Assembly: GCF_034555935.1 (NCBI RefSeq)
Contig: NZ_JAYDCJ010000005.1
Span: 62,001-126,000, forward strand
DNA from: Marinobacter qingdaonensis
GTDB taxonomy: Bacteria; Pseudomonadota; Gammaproteobacteria; Pseudomonadales; Oleiphilaceae
Direction of reading: 5' to 3'
Length of the DNA: 64,000 nucleotides
Below are positions 11,184-19,900 of this stretch, piece by piece. The notes below the pieces were generated by a model that was not told where the DNA came from, made no database searches, and was given only the letters and a program-made list of their open reading frames with translations. Both the position numbers and the translations under genes were made by a program. The first letter of the stretch is position 1; each line of letters starts with the position of its first letter.

Positions 11184-11358
11184 TGCCACTGTTCCGTTTG
11201 TCACGTTTAAAGGTAATGAACCGCAAAGCAGAGCTCAGCGGGGCGCGACATTATGGCCCGAACCCCCTTAAACAACAAGCCTCCGCCGCCCACTTTATGA
11301 TCAGTCAATAGTGCTAAATGCGTATGACGCTTTTAGCTACACTCAGTACCCCACCCAC

Positions 11359-11383
11359 AAAAAAAGCGCCCGCAGGCGCTTTC
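11359..11383 (-). terminator. Terminator after rpmE
   Basis: The hairpin AAAGCGCC-TGC-GGCGCTTT, read on the minus strand, is followed by a run of T residues about 20-40 bases past the rpmE stop. Confidence 0.8.
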
Positions 11384-11402
11384 TTCGGCGATTTCGGAGC
11401 GA

Positions 11403-11624
11403 TCAGCCCTTCTTGCCGCCAATCCGGCCACCGAAACGCTTCTGGAAGCGATCGATACGACCACCGGTATCCATGACCTTCTGCTTGCCGGTGTAGAACG
11501 GGTGGCACTGGGAACAAACGTCCAGCTGCAGGTCGTGCCCGATGGTGGAGCGAGTCTTGATCACGTTACCGCAGGAACAGGTAGCGGTGACGTCTTCGTA
11601 CTTGGGGTGGATACCTTCTTTCAT
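11403..11624 (-). CDS. rpmE: 50S ribosomal protein L31, zinc-binding form
   Basis: The 73-residue protein begins MKEGIHPKY and has the four cysteines of the zinc-binding L31 type (Cys16, Cys18, Cys37, Cys40 in CSCGN and CSQCH). This form is used under zinc sufficiency, and cells that also carry a cysteine-free paralogue swap the two when zinc is scarce; no such paralogue is in this window. The open frame continues upstream to 11780, but residues before this ATG do not resemble L31. It is divergent from priA. Confidence 0.97.
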   Translation of the reverse strand: MKEGIHPKYEDVTATCSCGNVIKTRSTIGHDLQLDVCSQCHPFYTGKQKVMDTGGRIDRFQKRFGGRIGGKKG

Positions 11625-11885
11625 GGCGAACCTCGTTAGGTCATGCCGCCACCCGGTCACGGGGCTGAGTTTGCCCAGGCGCCAGGCACCGCATGTTTGA
11701 ATCGAATGTGAAGACGGGGCACAATCATGCCCTGCCGAAATCAGACCGCGAATATTACTTGCAAAACGGTCGCCAGGCAAGCATTGCCAGAGTCGCTCAT
11801 CACATGCAGGGCCAATGATCAGGCCCAGTGGCGACGCGCCAAGATCCGCATTTACCGAGACTCACAAACTCACCTGGAGCCGCCG

Positions 11886-14060
11886 GTGTCCTCCACAGCA
11901 CGAATCGCCCTTAACCGGCCATTGCGGCGCCTGTTTGATTACCGCATCCCGGACGGCACCCCCCTTGTACCCGGCCAACGGGTTCGCGTTCCCTTTGGCC
12001 GCCAGCAAGCCACCGGCCTGGTGGTGGAGACCGGCGTAACACCGCCGCCGGGCATCACGGTCAAGCCAATCCTCTCCGCGCTCGAGTCCTGGCCGGCCCT
12101 GCCCAGCGAAACCTTCCGCCTGTTGAGCTGGGCCAGTGACTACTATCAGCACCCGCTGGGCGAGTGCCTGTTCACCGCCTTGCCGGTAGCCCTGCGCAAA
12201 GGCCGACCGGCCGAACAAAAGCAGGTCACCCAATGGCGCGCGATCGGCGACCCGGCCGAGGTGCCAGCCGGCGCCCCCAGGCAGAGAGCCTTATTGGAGT
12301 GGCTGTCCGGCATAGGCAAGAGCGCCTCAGATCAGGAAATCATTCAGGCCGGCTTCACCCGCCAGCAAGTGAAAGCCTTGCTGGAGAAAAACCTGGTGCA
12401 AGCCAACACGACCCCGGCGCAGCCCGCAATCGCCCCGCACCCGGACTACGACCAACAGTCACCCACCCTGTCAGAAGCCCAGACCCGTGCCGCGGAGCAA
12501 CTGGCACGGCCGGCGGAGGGGTTCGGGGCGTCGCTGCTCTATGGCATCACAGGCAGCGGCAAAACCGAGATTTACCTTCATTACCTCAAACAGCACCTTG
12601 GCCGGGACGAACAGGCCCTGGTCCTGGTGCCTGAGATCAACTTGACCCCCCAGACGGTGGCCCGGTTCCAGCGCTACTTCGGCACTCGCATTGTGGTCTG
12701 GCACTCGGCCCTCAACGATGGCGAACGGCTGTCGACCTGGCTCAAGGTTCGCAATGGCGAGCCGGTGATCCTGATCGGCACGCGCTCCGCCGTGCTCCTG
12801 CCCTTCACCCGGCTCAGGGCCATCATTGTTGACGAAGAACACGACAGCTCCTACAAGCAGGGCGAGGGTTTCCGCTATTCCGGTCGGGATGTCGCCGTCT
12901 ACCGGGCACACCTGAACGACTGCCCGATCCTACTGGGCTCGGCGACGCCTTCCCTGGAGTCCTACTACAATGCGCAACAGCAGAAATACCAGCTGACGCG
13001 TCTGGAACAACGAGCCGGCCAGGCACGCCCGCCCGAAATCAGCCTGCTGGACATCCGCAGTCGCCCCCTGGACGGTGGCCTGTCCCAGCCGGCACTCGGG
13101 GCCATACGAAAAACCCTGGAACGCGGCCAGCAGGCGCTGGTGTTCGTCAACCGACGTGGCTTTGCCCCGGTCATGATGTGCTTTGACTGCGGCCACATGG
13201 TGGACTGCCCGCGCTGCGACACGCGCCTGACCTACCATCGCCGGGATCGCGCCATGCGCTGCCACCACTGCGATTACCAGACCGCTGCCACCGAGCAATG
13301 TCCCAAGTGCGAGAGCGACGCGTTCAAACCGGTCGGCCAGGGCACCGAGCGGACCGAGGATGTCCTGTCGGCGCACTTCCCCGACACGCCGGTGGTCCGG
13401 GTCGACCGGGACTCCACCCAGCGCAAGGGCAGCATCCAGGCCATCTTGGAGCGGGTCAATACCGGCGAGCCCTGCGTCCTGGTTGGAACGCAAATGCTGG
13501 CCAAAGGCCACGATTTCCCCGGCGTGACCCTGGTGGTGGTGGTGAATGCCGATGGCGGCCTGTTCAGCGTCGATTTCCGCGCCCCGGAACAACTGATCCA
13601 GACCCTGCTGCAGGTCAGTGGCCGGGCGGGCCGCGGCGCCCACGCCGGGCAGGTGCTGGTCCAGACCTGCCACAGCGACCACCCACTGCTGAAGACCCTG
13701 TGCGAGGGCCGCTACCTGGACATCGCCGACCAACTGCTGGCCGAGCGGGAAAGCGGCCAGTTTCCGCCCTTCCGGGCCATGGCCATATTCCGGGCCGAAG
13801 CGGACACCATGGAGAAGGCCCTGCAACTGCTGGATCAGATCAAACCCATGGCCCAGACCACGGGTGTTGAGGTCTGGGGACCATTGCCCGCGCTGATTGC
13901 CCGACGGGCCGACCGTTACCGCGCCCAACTGGTCCTGAACAGCGACAACCGGAAACGGCTGAACCATGTACTCAAAGGCATCTGCACGCACCTGGACCAA
14001 CAGCGATTGCCCGGCAACGTGAAATGGATGATTGACGTCGACCCGCAGGAAACCGGCTAG
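11886..14060 (+). CDS. priA: Primosomal protein N' (replication restart helicase PriA)
   Basis: PriA recognises stalled forks and reloads the replisome as a 3'-5' DNA helicase. A GTG start at 11886 with GGAG six bases upstream gives 724 residues, the family length; the frame is open further upstream but without homology. Features in order: an N-terminal 3'-end-binding domain (ARIALNRPLRRLFDY), Walker A GITGSGKTEIY at about residue 220, DEEH near residue 317, a zinc-binding region with paired cysteines (CFDCGHMVDCPRC, CHHCDY, CPKC) near residues 435-480, and helicase motifs V/VI (GTQMLAKGHDFP, QVSGRAGRG). Confidence 0.96.
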   Translation: MSSTARIALNRPLRRLFDYRIPDGTPLVPGQRVRVPFGRQQATGLVVETGVTPPPGITVKPILSALESWPALPSETFRLLSWASDYYQHPLGECLFTALPVALRKGRPAEQKQVTQWRAIGDPAEVPAGAPRQRALLEWLSGIGKSASDQEIIQAGFTRQQVKALLEKNLVQANTTPAQPAIAPHPDYDQQSPTLSEAQTRAAEQLARPAEGFGASLLYGITGSGKTEIYLHYLKQHLGRDEQALVLVPEINLTPQTVARFQRYFGTRIVVWHSALNDGERLSTWLKVRNGEPVILIGTRSAVLLPFTRLRAIIVDEEHDSSYKQGEGFRYSGRDVAVYRAHLNDCPILLGSATPSLESYYNAQQQKYQLTRLEQRAGQARPPEISLLDIRSRPLDGGLSQPALGAIRKTLERGQQALVFVNRRGFAPVMMCFDCGHMVDCPRCDTRLTYHRRDRAMRCHHCDYQTAATEQCPKCESDAFKPVGQGTERTEDVLSAHFPDTPVVRVDRDSTQRKGSIQAILERVNTGEPCVLVGTQMLAKGHDFPGVTLVVVVNADGGLFSVDFRAPEQLIQTLLQVSGRAGRGAHAGQVLVQTCHSDHPLLKTLCEGRYLDIADQLLAERESGQFPPFRAMAIFRAEADTMEKALQLLDQIKPMAQTTGVEVWGPLPALIARRADRYRAQLVLNSDNRKRLNHVLKGICTHLDQQRLPGNVKWMIDVDPQETG

Positions 14061-14177
14061 ATCGCGACCTGAGCCTTTTGCTTGCAGCGCCAGTTTCCGC
14101 GATAATAGCGCCCTTCTATTGCCAACGGGCGCCCTGCCCGATTTCCAATTTTCCAGCAAACCGAGTCATCTGACAGC

Positions 14178-15863
14178 ATGAAAGAGACCGTTTCCGATCT
14201 GCTCCAGTCCGCACTGGCCGCACTTCAGTCTGAAGGCACCCTGCCGGCCGACCAGACCTTCTCGCCGCAAGTGGGCAACACCAAGGACAAGTCCCACGGG
14301 GACTACGCCTGCAACATTGCCCTGGTCGCGTCCAAGGCTGCCGGTTGCCCGCCGCGCAAGCTGGCGGAAGCGCTGGTCGAGAAGCTGCCAGCCAGCGCTG
14401 CGGTGGAAAAAGTGGAAATCGCCGGCCCCGGCTTCATCAACTTTTTCATGAGCACCGCCAGCGCTTTCGAAGTGGTGGAAACCATTCTGAGCCAGGCCGA
14501 CCGTTTCGGACGCAACGACCACGGCAAGGGCGAACGGGTCCAGGTGGAGTTCGTCTCCGCCAACCCGACCGGTCCGCTGCACGTGGGGCACGGTCGCGGC
14601 GCCGCCATTGGCGACTGCCTGTGCCGGCTGCTGGAAGCCAACGGCTACGACGTGACCCGGGAATTCTATTACAACGACGCGGGCGCCCAGATCAACAACC
14701 TGGCGCTGTCGGTGCAGTCCCGGGTCAAGGGTCTGACTCCCGAAGACGACAGCTGGCCCGCGGACGGTTACCGGGGCGACTACATCATCGATGTCGCCAA
14801 CGCCTACCTGGCGGGCGAGACGGTGACTGCCGACGATCGGGAAGTGACGGCGAAGGCCGATCCGAACGATCAGGACGCCATCCGCGAATTTGCGGTCGCC
14901 TACCTCCGTCGGGAACAGGACCTGGACCTGAAGGCCTTCGGCGTACACTTCGACGTGTACTTCCTGGAGTCGTCCCTGTACGAGCAGGGCAAGGTCGAGG
15001 CCACCGTTAAACGCCTGCAGGAAAACGGCTACACCTACGAGCAGGACGGCGCCCTGTGGCTGAAGACCACGGAATTTGGCGACGACAAGGACCGGGTGAT
15101 GCGCAAGAAGGACGGCGGCTACACCTATTTCCTGCCCGATGTGGCTTACCACCTGGACAAATGGCAGCGCGGGTTCACCACGGTCATCAACGAACAGGGC
15201 GCGGATCACCACTCCACCGTGACCCGGGTCCGGGCCGGCCTACAGGCCCTGAAATCGGACATTCCCCAGGGCTGGCCGGACTACGTCCTGCACCAGATGG
15301 TGATGGTGACCCGCTCTGGCCAGGAAGTGAAAATCTCCAAGCGGGCCGGCAGCTACGTCACCGTCCGGGACCTGATCGACGAAGTCGGTCGGGATGCCAC
15401 CCGGTTTTTCCTGGCGGCGCGGCGCGTGGACTCGCAGTTGACCTTCGATATCGACCTGGCCCGCTCCCAGACCAATGAAAACCCGGTCTATTACATTCAA
15501 TATGCCCATGCGCGCATCTGCAGCGTCCTGCGCAAGCTGGCCGACGAGGGTATCGAGCGCGGTCGCAACGAATGCAAGGGTGACCTGTCGCTGCTGACCC
15601 TGGACGAGGAAAAGGAGCTGGCCAACCAGCTGGCCAAGTACCCCGAGTTGATTGCCAACTCCGCCGCGCAACGGGAACCGCACCACCTGACCCACTACCT
15701 GCGGGATCTGGCCGGTCAGTTCCACACCTATTACAACGCCCACAAGGTGTTGATCGAAGACGCCAATGTGCGCGATGCCCGGGTCAGCCTCTACCTGGCG
15801 ATTCGCCAGGTGATCGCCAACGGGCTGGACCTGCTGGGTGTCAGCGCACCGGAAGAGATGTAA
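14178..15863 (+). CDS. argS: Arginyl-tRNA synthetase
   Basis: A class Ia synthetase that charges tRNA-Arg. The 561 residues include the Arg-specific N-terminal Add-1 domain, the HIGH motif as HVGH at residues 135-138, the block [15 protein letters not shown], and a DALR anticodon-binding domain at the end. The second signature loop reads [12 protein letters not shown], a non-canonical KMSKS equivalent seen in many ArgRS proteins. The next gene, for a SPOR protein, starts 10 bases after the stop, the same pairing as in pseudomonads. Confidence 0.97.
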   Translation: MKETVSDLLQSALAALQSEGTLPADQTFSPQVGNTKDKSHGDYACNIALVASKAAGCPPRKLAEALVEKLPASAAVEKVEIAGPGFINFFMSTASAFEVVETILSQADRFGRNDHGKGERVQVEFVSANPTGPLHVGHGRGAAIGDCLCRLLEANGYDVTREFYYNDAGAQINNLALSVQSRVKGLTPEDDSWPADGYRGDYIIDVANAYLAGETVTADDREVTAKADPNDQDAIREFAVAYLRREQDLDLKAFGVHFDVYFLESSLYEQGKVEATVKRLQENGYTYEQDGALWLKTTEFGDDKDRVMRKKDGGYTYFLPDVAYHLDKWQRGFTTVINEQGADHHSTVTRVRAGLQALKSDIPQGWPDYVLHQMVMVTRSGQEVKISKRAGSYVTVRDLIDEVGRDATRFFLAARRVDSQLTFDIDLARSQTNENPVYYIQYAHARICSVLRKLADEGIERGRNECKGDLSLLTLDEEKELANQLAKYPELIANSAAQREPHHLTHYLRDLAGQFHTYYNAHKVLIEDANVRDARVSLYLAIRQVIANGLDLLGVSAPEEM

Positions 15864-15872
15864 ACGACGACC

Positions 15873-16505
15873 ATGTCCCGAGACTACGCCCGCAAGAACC
15901 GTTCGGCCTCTGCGTCTGCGACCCCGAAAAAGAAGCCGGCGCGCGCCCCTGGCACGTCCAAAACGCGCGCCCGCTCTGCCGCTCCGGCCCGCGCCCAGCA
16001 GGGCGGCCTGTCGCTGAAGTGGATTCTGTCGCTGGCGGCCGTCGGCGGGTTCGTCGGGTTCATTGTCTACCTCAACTCCCTGCCACCGTCCGAGCCCAGC
16101 CGACCGGCGCAACCGCCAGCGGCCAAGACCGAGCCGAAGCCGGCAACCACCGCCAAACAGGAAGACAAGAAGCCGGGTTTCCGCTTCTACGAGATGCTGC
16201 CGGAATCGGAAGTGGTGCCGCCCAAGGTCGAGGAGTACACCCCTGGCCCCGCCAAGCAGGACTTCAACTACCTCGTGCAATCCGGCTCCTTCCGCAAGAA
16301 AGACGACGCTGAGCGTCAGCGTGCCCAGATTGCTTTCCAGGGCCTGCGTGCGAGCGTCCAGCGCATCGACCTGGACAGCGGCAGCACCTGGTACCGGGTT
16401 AATGTCGGGCCGTTCAGCTCCCGCAGCCAGATGAATTCGGCCATCGACAAACTGGTGTCAATCAACATCCAGCCCCTGATCCGGAAAATCCCGAAAGAAG
16501 GCTGA
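15873..16505 (+). CDS. FtsN-like SPOR domain protein
   Basis: The 210-residue protein has a very basic cytoplasmic N-terminus (about 45 residues rich in K, R, A), one transmembrane helix at about residues 49-66, a proline/alanine/lysine linker, and a C-terminal SPOR domain (about residues 128-208, starting FNYLVQSGSFRKKDDAE). SPOR domains bind denuded septal glycan. Position between argS and hslVU matches the FtsN-like gene of pseudomonads, so a division role is likely. FtsN itself is poorly conserved, so full equivalence is inferred. Confidence 0.88.
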   Translation: MSRDYARKNRSASASATPKKKPARAPGTSKTRARSAAPARAQQGGLSLKWILSLAAVGGFVGFIVYLNSLPPSEPSRPAQPPAAKTEPKPATTAKQEDKKPGFRFYEMLPESEVVPPKVEEYTPGPAKQDFNYLVQSGSFRKKDDAERQRAQIAFQGLRASVQRIDLDSGSTWYRVNVGPFSSRSQMNSAIDKLVSINIQPLIRKIPKEG

Positions 16506-16534
16506 CACCGGCCACGGTGCAGAGCGCCCCTCCA

Positions 16535-16562
16535 CTTGAATTCTTTCGCCACGCCTCCATAA
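16535..16562 (+). promoter_or_regulatory. Candidate heat-shock (sigma-32) promoter of hslVU
   Basis: CTTGAA at 16535-16540, a 13-base spacer and CCTCCATAA at 16554-16562 resemble the RpoH consensus (CTTGAAA, then CCCCATNT). It lies about 40 bases upstream of hslV, an operon known to be heat-induced in Escherichia coli. The -10 half is imperfect. Confidence 0.5.
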
Positions 16563-16601
16563 CTGCCCAATACCGATTTCAAACAGGCAATTGGAGCCCC
16601 A

Positions 16602-17132
16602 ATGACTACGATACTTTCGGTCCGGCGCGATGACGAAGTCGCCATGGGCGGTGACGGCCAGGTTTCCCTGGGCAATACGGTAATGAAGGGCAATGCCCGC
16701 AAGGTTCGTCGTCTCTACAATGGCAAGGTTGTGGCCGGGTTTGCCGGCGGCACCGCCGATGCCTTTACCCTGTTCGAGCGGTTTGAGGCCCAACTGGAAA
16801 AGCACCAGGGCAACCTGACCCGAGCCGCGGTCGAGCTGGCGAAGGACTGGCGAACGGATCGTGCCCTACGCCGCCTTGAGGCCCTGCTGGCGGTAGCCGA
16901 CAAGACCGCATCGCTGATCATCACTGGTAACGGCGATGTCATTGAACCAGAGCAGGGACTGATTGCCATCGGCTCCGGTGGCCCCTTTGCCCAGGCCTCG
17001 GCCCGGGCACTGCTGGAGAACACCGAGCTGTCGGCCCACGAAATCGTCGAGAAGGGCCTGGATATCGCGGCCGACATCTGCATTTACACCAACCACAATC
17101 GCACCCTCGAAGTGCTGTCCACCAACGACTGA
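16602..17132 (+). CDS. hslV: ATP-dependent protease subunit HslV
   Basis: HslV is the peptidase of the HslUV (ClpYQ) protease, a bacterial relative of proteasome beta subunits. The 176 residues start MTT; after Met removal the threonine is the catalytic N-terminal nucleophile. Conserved blocks are [34 protein letters not shown] and [20 protein letters not shown]. hslU follows after 12 bases. Confidence 0.98.
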   Translation: MTTILSVRRDDEVAMGGDGQVSLGNTVMKGNARKVRRLYNGKVVAGFAGGTADAFTLFERFEAQLEKHQGNLTRAAVELAKDWRTDRALRRLEALLAVADKTASLIITGNGDVIEPEQGLIAIGSGGPFAQASARALLENTELSAHEIVEKGLDIAADICIYTNHNRTLEVLSTND

Positions 17133-17144
17133 TCCGGAGCGACC

Positions 17145-18473
17145 ATGTCTGCAATGACACCCCGTGAGATTGTCCACGAGCTGAACAAACACATCGTGGG
17201 CCAGGAAGAAGCCAAACGGGCGGTGGCGATCGCCCTGCGTAACCGCTGGCGCCGGATGCAGCTGGATAGCAGCCTGCGCGACGAGATCACGCCGAAGAAC
17301 ATTCTGATGATCGGCCCCACCGGCGTCGGCAAGACCGAAATCGCGCGCCGGCTGGCCAAGCTGGCAGACGCGCCCTTCCTGAAAGTGGAAGCGACCAAGT
17401 TCACCGAGGTGGGCTACGTGGGCCGGGACGTGGAGTCGATCATCCGGGATCTGGCCGACATGGCCATCAAGATGCTGCGCGAGCAGGAGATGAAGCGTCA
17501 CGAGCATCGGGCCCTGGATGCCGCCGAGGAGCGCATTCTGGATGCCCTGCTGCCGCCGGCCCGGGATTTCAACGAAGACAGTCAGCCGCGGGAAAACTCC
17601 TCCACCCGCCAGCTGTTTCGAAAGAAGCTGCGCGAGGGCGAGCTGGACGACAAGGACATTGAAATTGACCTGAGCAGCAGCGGTGCCGGCGTGGAGATCA
17701 TGGCCCCTCCGGGCATGGAGGAGATGACCAATCAGCTGCAAAGCATGTTCTCCAACCTGTCCTCGGAGAAGCGCAAGACCCGCAAGATGAAGGTCGTGGA
17801 TGCGCTCAAGCGGGTTCAGGAAGAAGAGGCGGCCAAGCTGGTCAACGAGGAAGAGATCAAGCAGAAGGCGATTCAGGCCGTGGAACAGAACGGCATCGTC
17901 TTTATCGACGAGATCGACAAGGTCGCCAAGCGGTCGGAAAACACCTCCTCGGACGTGTCCCGGGAAGGCGTACAGCGGGACCTGCTGCCGCTGATCGAAG
18001 GCAGCACGGTGAGCACCAAGTACGGCTCCATCCGCACCGACCACATCCTGTTCGTGGCGTCCGGCGCCTTCCATCTGTCCAAGCCGTCGGACCTGATTCC
18101 GGAGCTGCAGGGCCGCCTGCCAATCCGGGTGGAACTGCAGGCGCTGACGCCCGAGGACTTCAAGCGCATCCTGACCGAACCGGATGCGTCCCTGGTCCAG
18201 CAGTACGAGGCCCTGATGGCGACCGAAGGCGTGCAATTGACCTTCGCTGAAGACGCCATCGCCCGGATTGCGGAAGTGGCCTGGAAGGTCAACGAAAGCA
18301 CCGAAAACATCGGGGCCCGCCGCCTGCACACGGTGCTCGAACGGCTGCTGGAAGGCCTGTCCTTTGACGCCGGCGACAAGGTGACCGATGGCTTCGAGGT
18401 GACCGCGGCCTACGTCGACGAGAAACTCGGGGACCTGTCGGAAGACGAGGACCTGAGCCGTTATATCCTGTAA
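17145..18473 (+). CDS. hslU: ATP-dependent unfoldase HslU
   Basis: HslU is the AAA+ unfoldase that feeds HslV. The 442 residues contain Walker [16 protein letters not shown] near residue 60, the intermediate domain (about residues 110-245), Walker [12 protein letters not shown] near residue 250, sensor/arginine-finger region [12 protein letters not shown], and the C-terminal tail ending in SRYIL, whose last residues insert into HslV. Length and motifs are canonical. Confidence 0.98.
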   Translation: MSAMTPREIVHELNKHIVGQEEAKRAVAIALRNRWRRMQLDSSLRDEITPKNILMIGPTGVGKTEIARRLAKLADAPFLKVEATKFTEVGYVGRDVESIIRDLADMAIKMLREQEMKRHEHRALDAAEERILDALLPPARDFNEDSQPRENSSTRQLFRKKLREGELDDKDIEIDLSSSGAGVEIMAPPGMEEMTNQLQSMFSNLSSEKRKTRKMKVVDALKRVQEEEAAKLVNEEEIKQKAIQAVEQNGIVFIDEIDKVAKRSENTSSDVSREGVQRDLLPLIEGSTVSTKYGSIRTDHILFVASGAFHLSKPSDLIPELQGRLPIRVELQALTPEDFKRILTEPDASLVQQYEALMATEGVQLTFAEDAIARIAEVAWKVNESTENIGARRLHTVLERLLEGLSFDAGDKVTDGFEVTAAYVDEKLGDLSEDEDLSRYIL

Positions 18474-18482
18474 CGGGAACGC

Positions 18483-18511
18483 AAAAGGGGACGCCAAGCG
18501 TCCCCTTTTTT
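18483..18511 (+). terminator. Terminator after hslU
   Basis: An 11-base stem AAAAGGGGACG / CGTCCCCTTTT with loop CCAAG and six T residues begins 10 bases past the hslU stop. Confidence 0.9.
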
Positions 18512-18541
18512 GTGCCCGCCCCGCGCTCTTGCGCGCCGGCC

Positions 18542-19783
18542 CTACTGAGCGCTGCTGAACAGCTGGGACACGTTCTCCAGGCCTGCGGCCAGCTTGCCTT
18601 TCTCCGCTTTTTTCTGCCGGCCCTTGGCCACGTACAACGGCAGCATTTCCCCGTACAGACTGGTGCTGATGGTGCGCTGCTCGTCCTCGAGACGGTCGCG
18701 GCGCAGGGTGATGCCGTAACGGGCCAGTTTCGGCTCCAGGGCATCGGCACGGTTCAGCAGATCCCGCCGGGTCATCTGGTAGGCGTGTTCGCACACCATG
18801 CGCCGGGACTGGAAACTGAAGACGTTGGAGAAGAACAGCTTGGCGTCGTCCCGGGTCGGCTCAAACAGCAGGATGTCCTTGTCCGGGTAATCCCGGGCGT
18901 ATTGGGCGATGCCCGACTGCATGCGGGAATAAACCATGGTTCGGAAGGTCTGGGACAGCAGGTTAGGCATGCCCGAGCGGGTCAGCTCCCCCGGCTTCAT
19001 GGTGCCGGCCCGCACCGCGGCACTGGCATCGATCGGCACCTGCGGATTCACCGCAAACACCAGATCGGCGCCGTCCTCAAAGGCCACCGAGGCGTGCAGG
19101 CCCTTGCGCAGGGTGCCATCCACGTAATACCGGCCATCGATCTCCACCGGCACATACAGTCCCGGCGAGGCGGTGCTGGCCTGGATGGCCCGGGAAATGG
19201 GCACATGGTCGAAGCCGGGTGCACCGAAGCAGACCGCTTCGGTGCTTTCAACGTCAGCGGCCACGATGTAGAGACTGCGCTTTAGCTGCCGGAAATCGTT
19301 GGTCCGGCCCAGCATGGTGAAGGCCCGCTTCAGGTACTCGTGCAGGCCTTCGTTGTCGAACAGACCGGCCGGCGCCGCCTGCGCCAGGATGGTCAGGGCC
19401 TCAAGCAGGCTCTGGTCGTAGGGGTTGTTGATGAACCGCTGCACCGCCGTGGACACCAGCCCGGGCACCGACAACAGGCGCCGGCCAATTTCCCGGAAGG
19501 CCGGTCGATAGAAGACTTCCGGGTGAAACGGATGCACCTCGGCTTCGTTTCGCACGAAAATCCGGCACAGTTGCGCCGTGGTCATCTGATTGGCGAGGTT
19601 AGCCGCGACAAACGAGCCGCCATTCACCCCGACATAGACATTAATGTCATTGAAATCGAGGCCGTCGAGCGCCTCATCCAGCGCTCGCAGGGCACCGATC
19701 TCGTAAATTCCCCCCAGCGGTCCACCGCCCCCCAGGGCGAGCCCGATGCGGGGCTTTTTTTTCAGATCGGTTGCAGCTGTCAT
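18542..19783 (-). CDS. Patatin-family protein with the nucleophile serine replaced by asparagine
   Basis: The 413-residue protein has the patatin fold markers: oxyanion-hole glycines LALGGGGPLGGIYEIGAL (residues 16-32), the nucleophile-elbow region YVGVNGGSF (residues 50-58), the ASPGLYVPVEI block, and the dyad aspartate in VDGTL (Asp222). The elbow should read G-x-S-x-G but codes Asn54 (AAT) where the serine belongs; the nearest serine is Ser57. The oxyanion hole and Asp222 remain. As a hydrolase it is therefore probably inactive or altered, although the rest of the domain is intact. It is transcribed alone, convergent with hslU. Substrate unknown. Confidence 0.85.
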   Translation of the reverse strand: MTAATDLKKKPRIGLALGGGGPLGGIYEIGALRALDEALDGLDFNDINVYVGVNGGSFVAANLANQMTTAQLCRIFVRNEAEVHPFHPEVFYRPAFREIGRRLLSVPGLVSTAVQRFINNPYDQSLLEALTILAQAAPAGLFDNEGLHEYLKRAFTMLGRTNDFRQLKRSLYIVAADVESTEAVCFGAPGFDHVPISRAIQASTASPGLYVPVEIDGRYYVDGTLRKGLHASVAFEDGADLVFAVNPQVPIDASAAVRAGTMKPGELTRSGMPNLLSQTFRTMVYSRMQSGIAQYARDYPDKDILLFEPTRDDAKLFFSNVFSFQSRRMVCEHAYQMTRRDLLNRADALEPKLARYGITLRRDRLEDEQRTISTSLYGEMLPLYVAKGRQKKAEKGKLAAGLENVSQLFSSAQ

Positions 19784-19900
19784 GGTTTTTCTTCTCCGGT
19801 TGGCGTTTCGGGCATGGATCTCCGCACGCGCACGTCGCCTCTAACCTACCAACAGGTTTTAGAGTACTCACCCTATATTCGTTCGAAACGGGCTAAAAGT

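Noticed and set aside
16866..18794. A 642-residue open frame on the minus strand
   Set aside because: It covers hslV, hslU and their terminator in antisense and lacks a ribosome binding site or domain.
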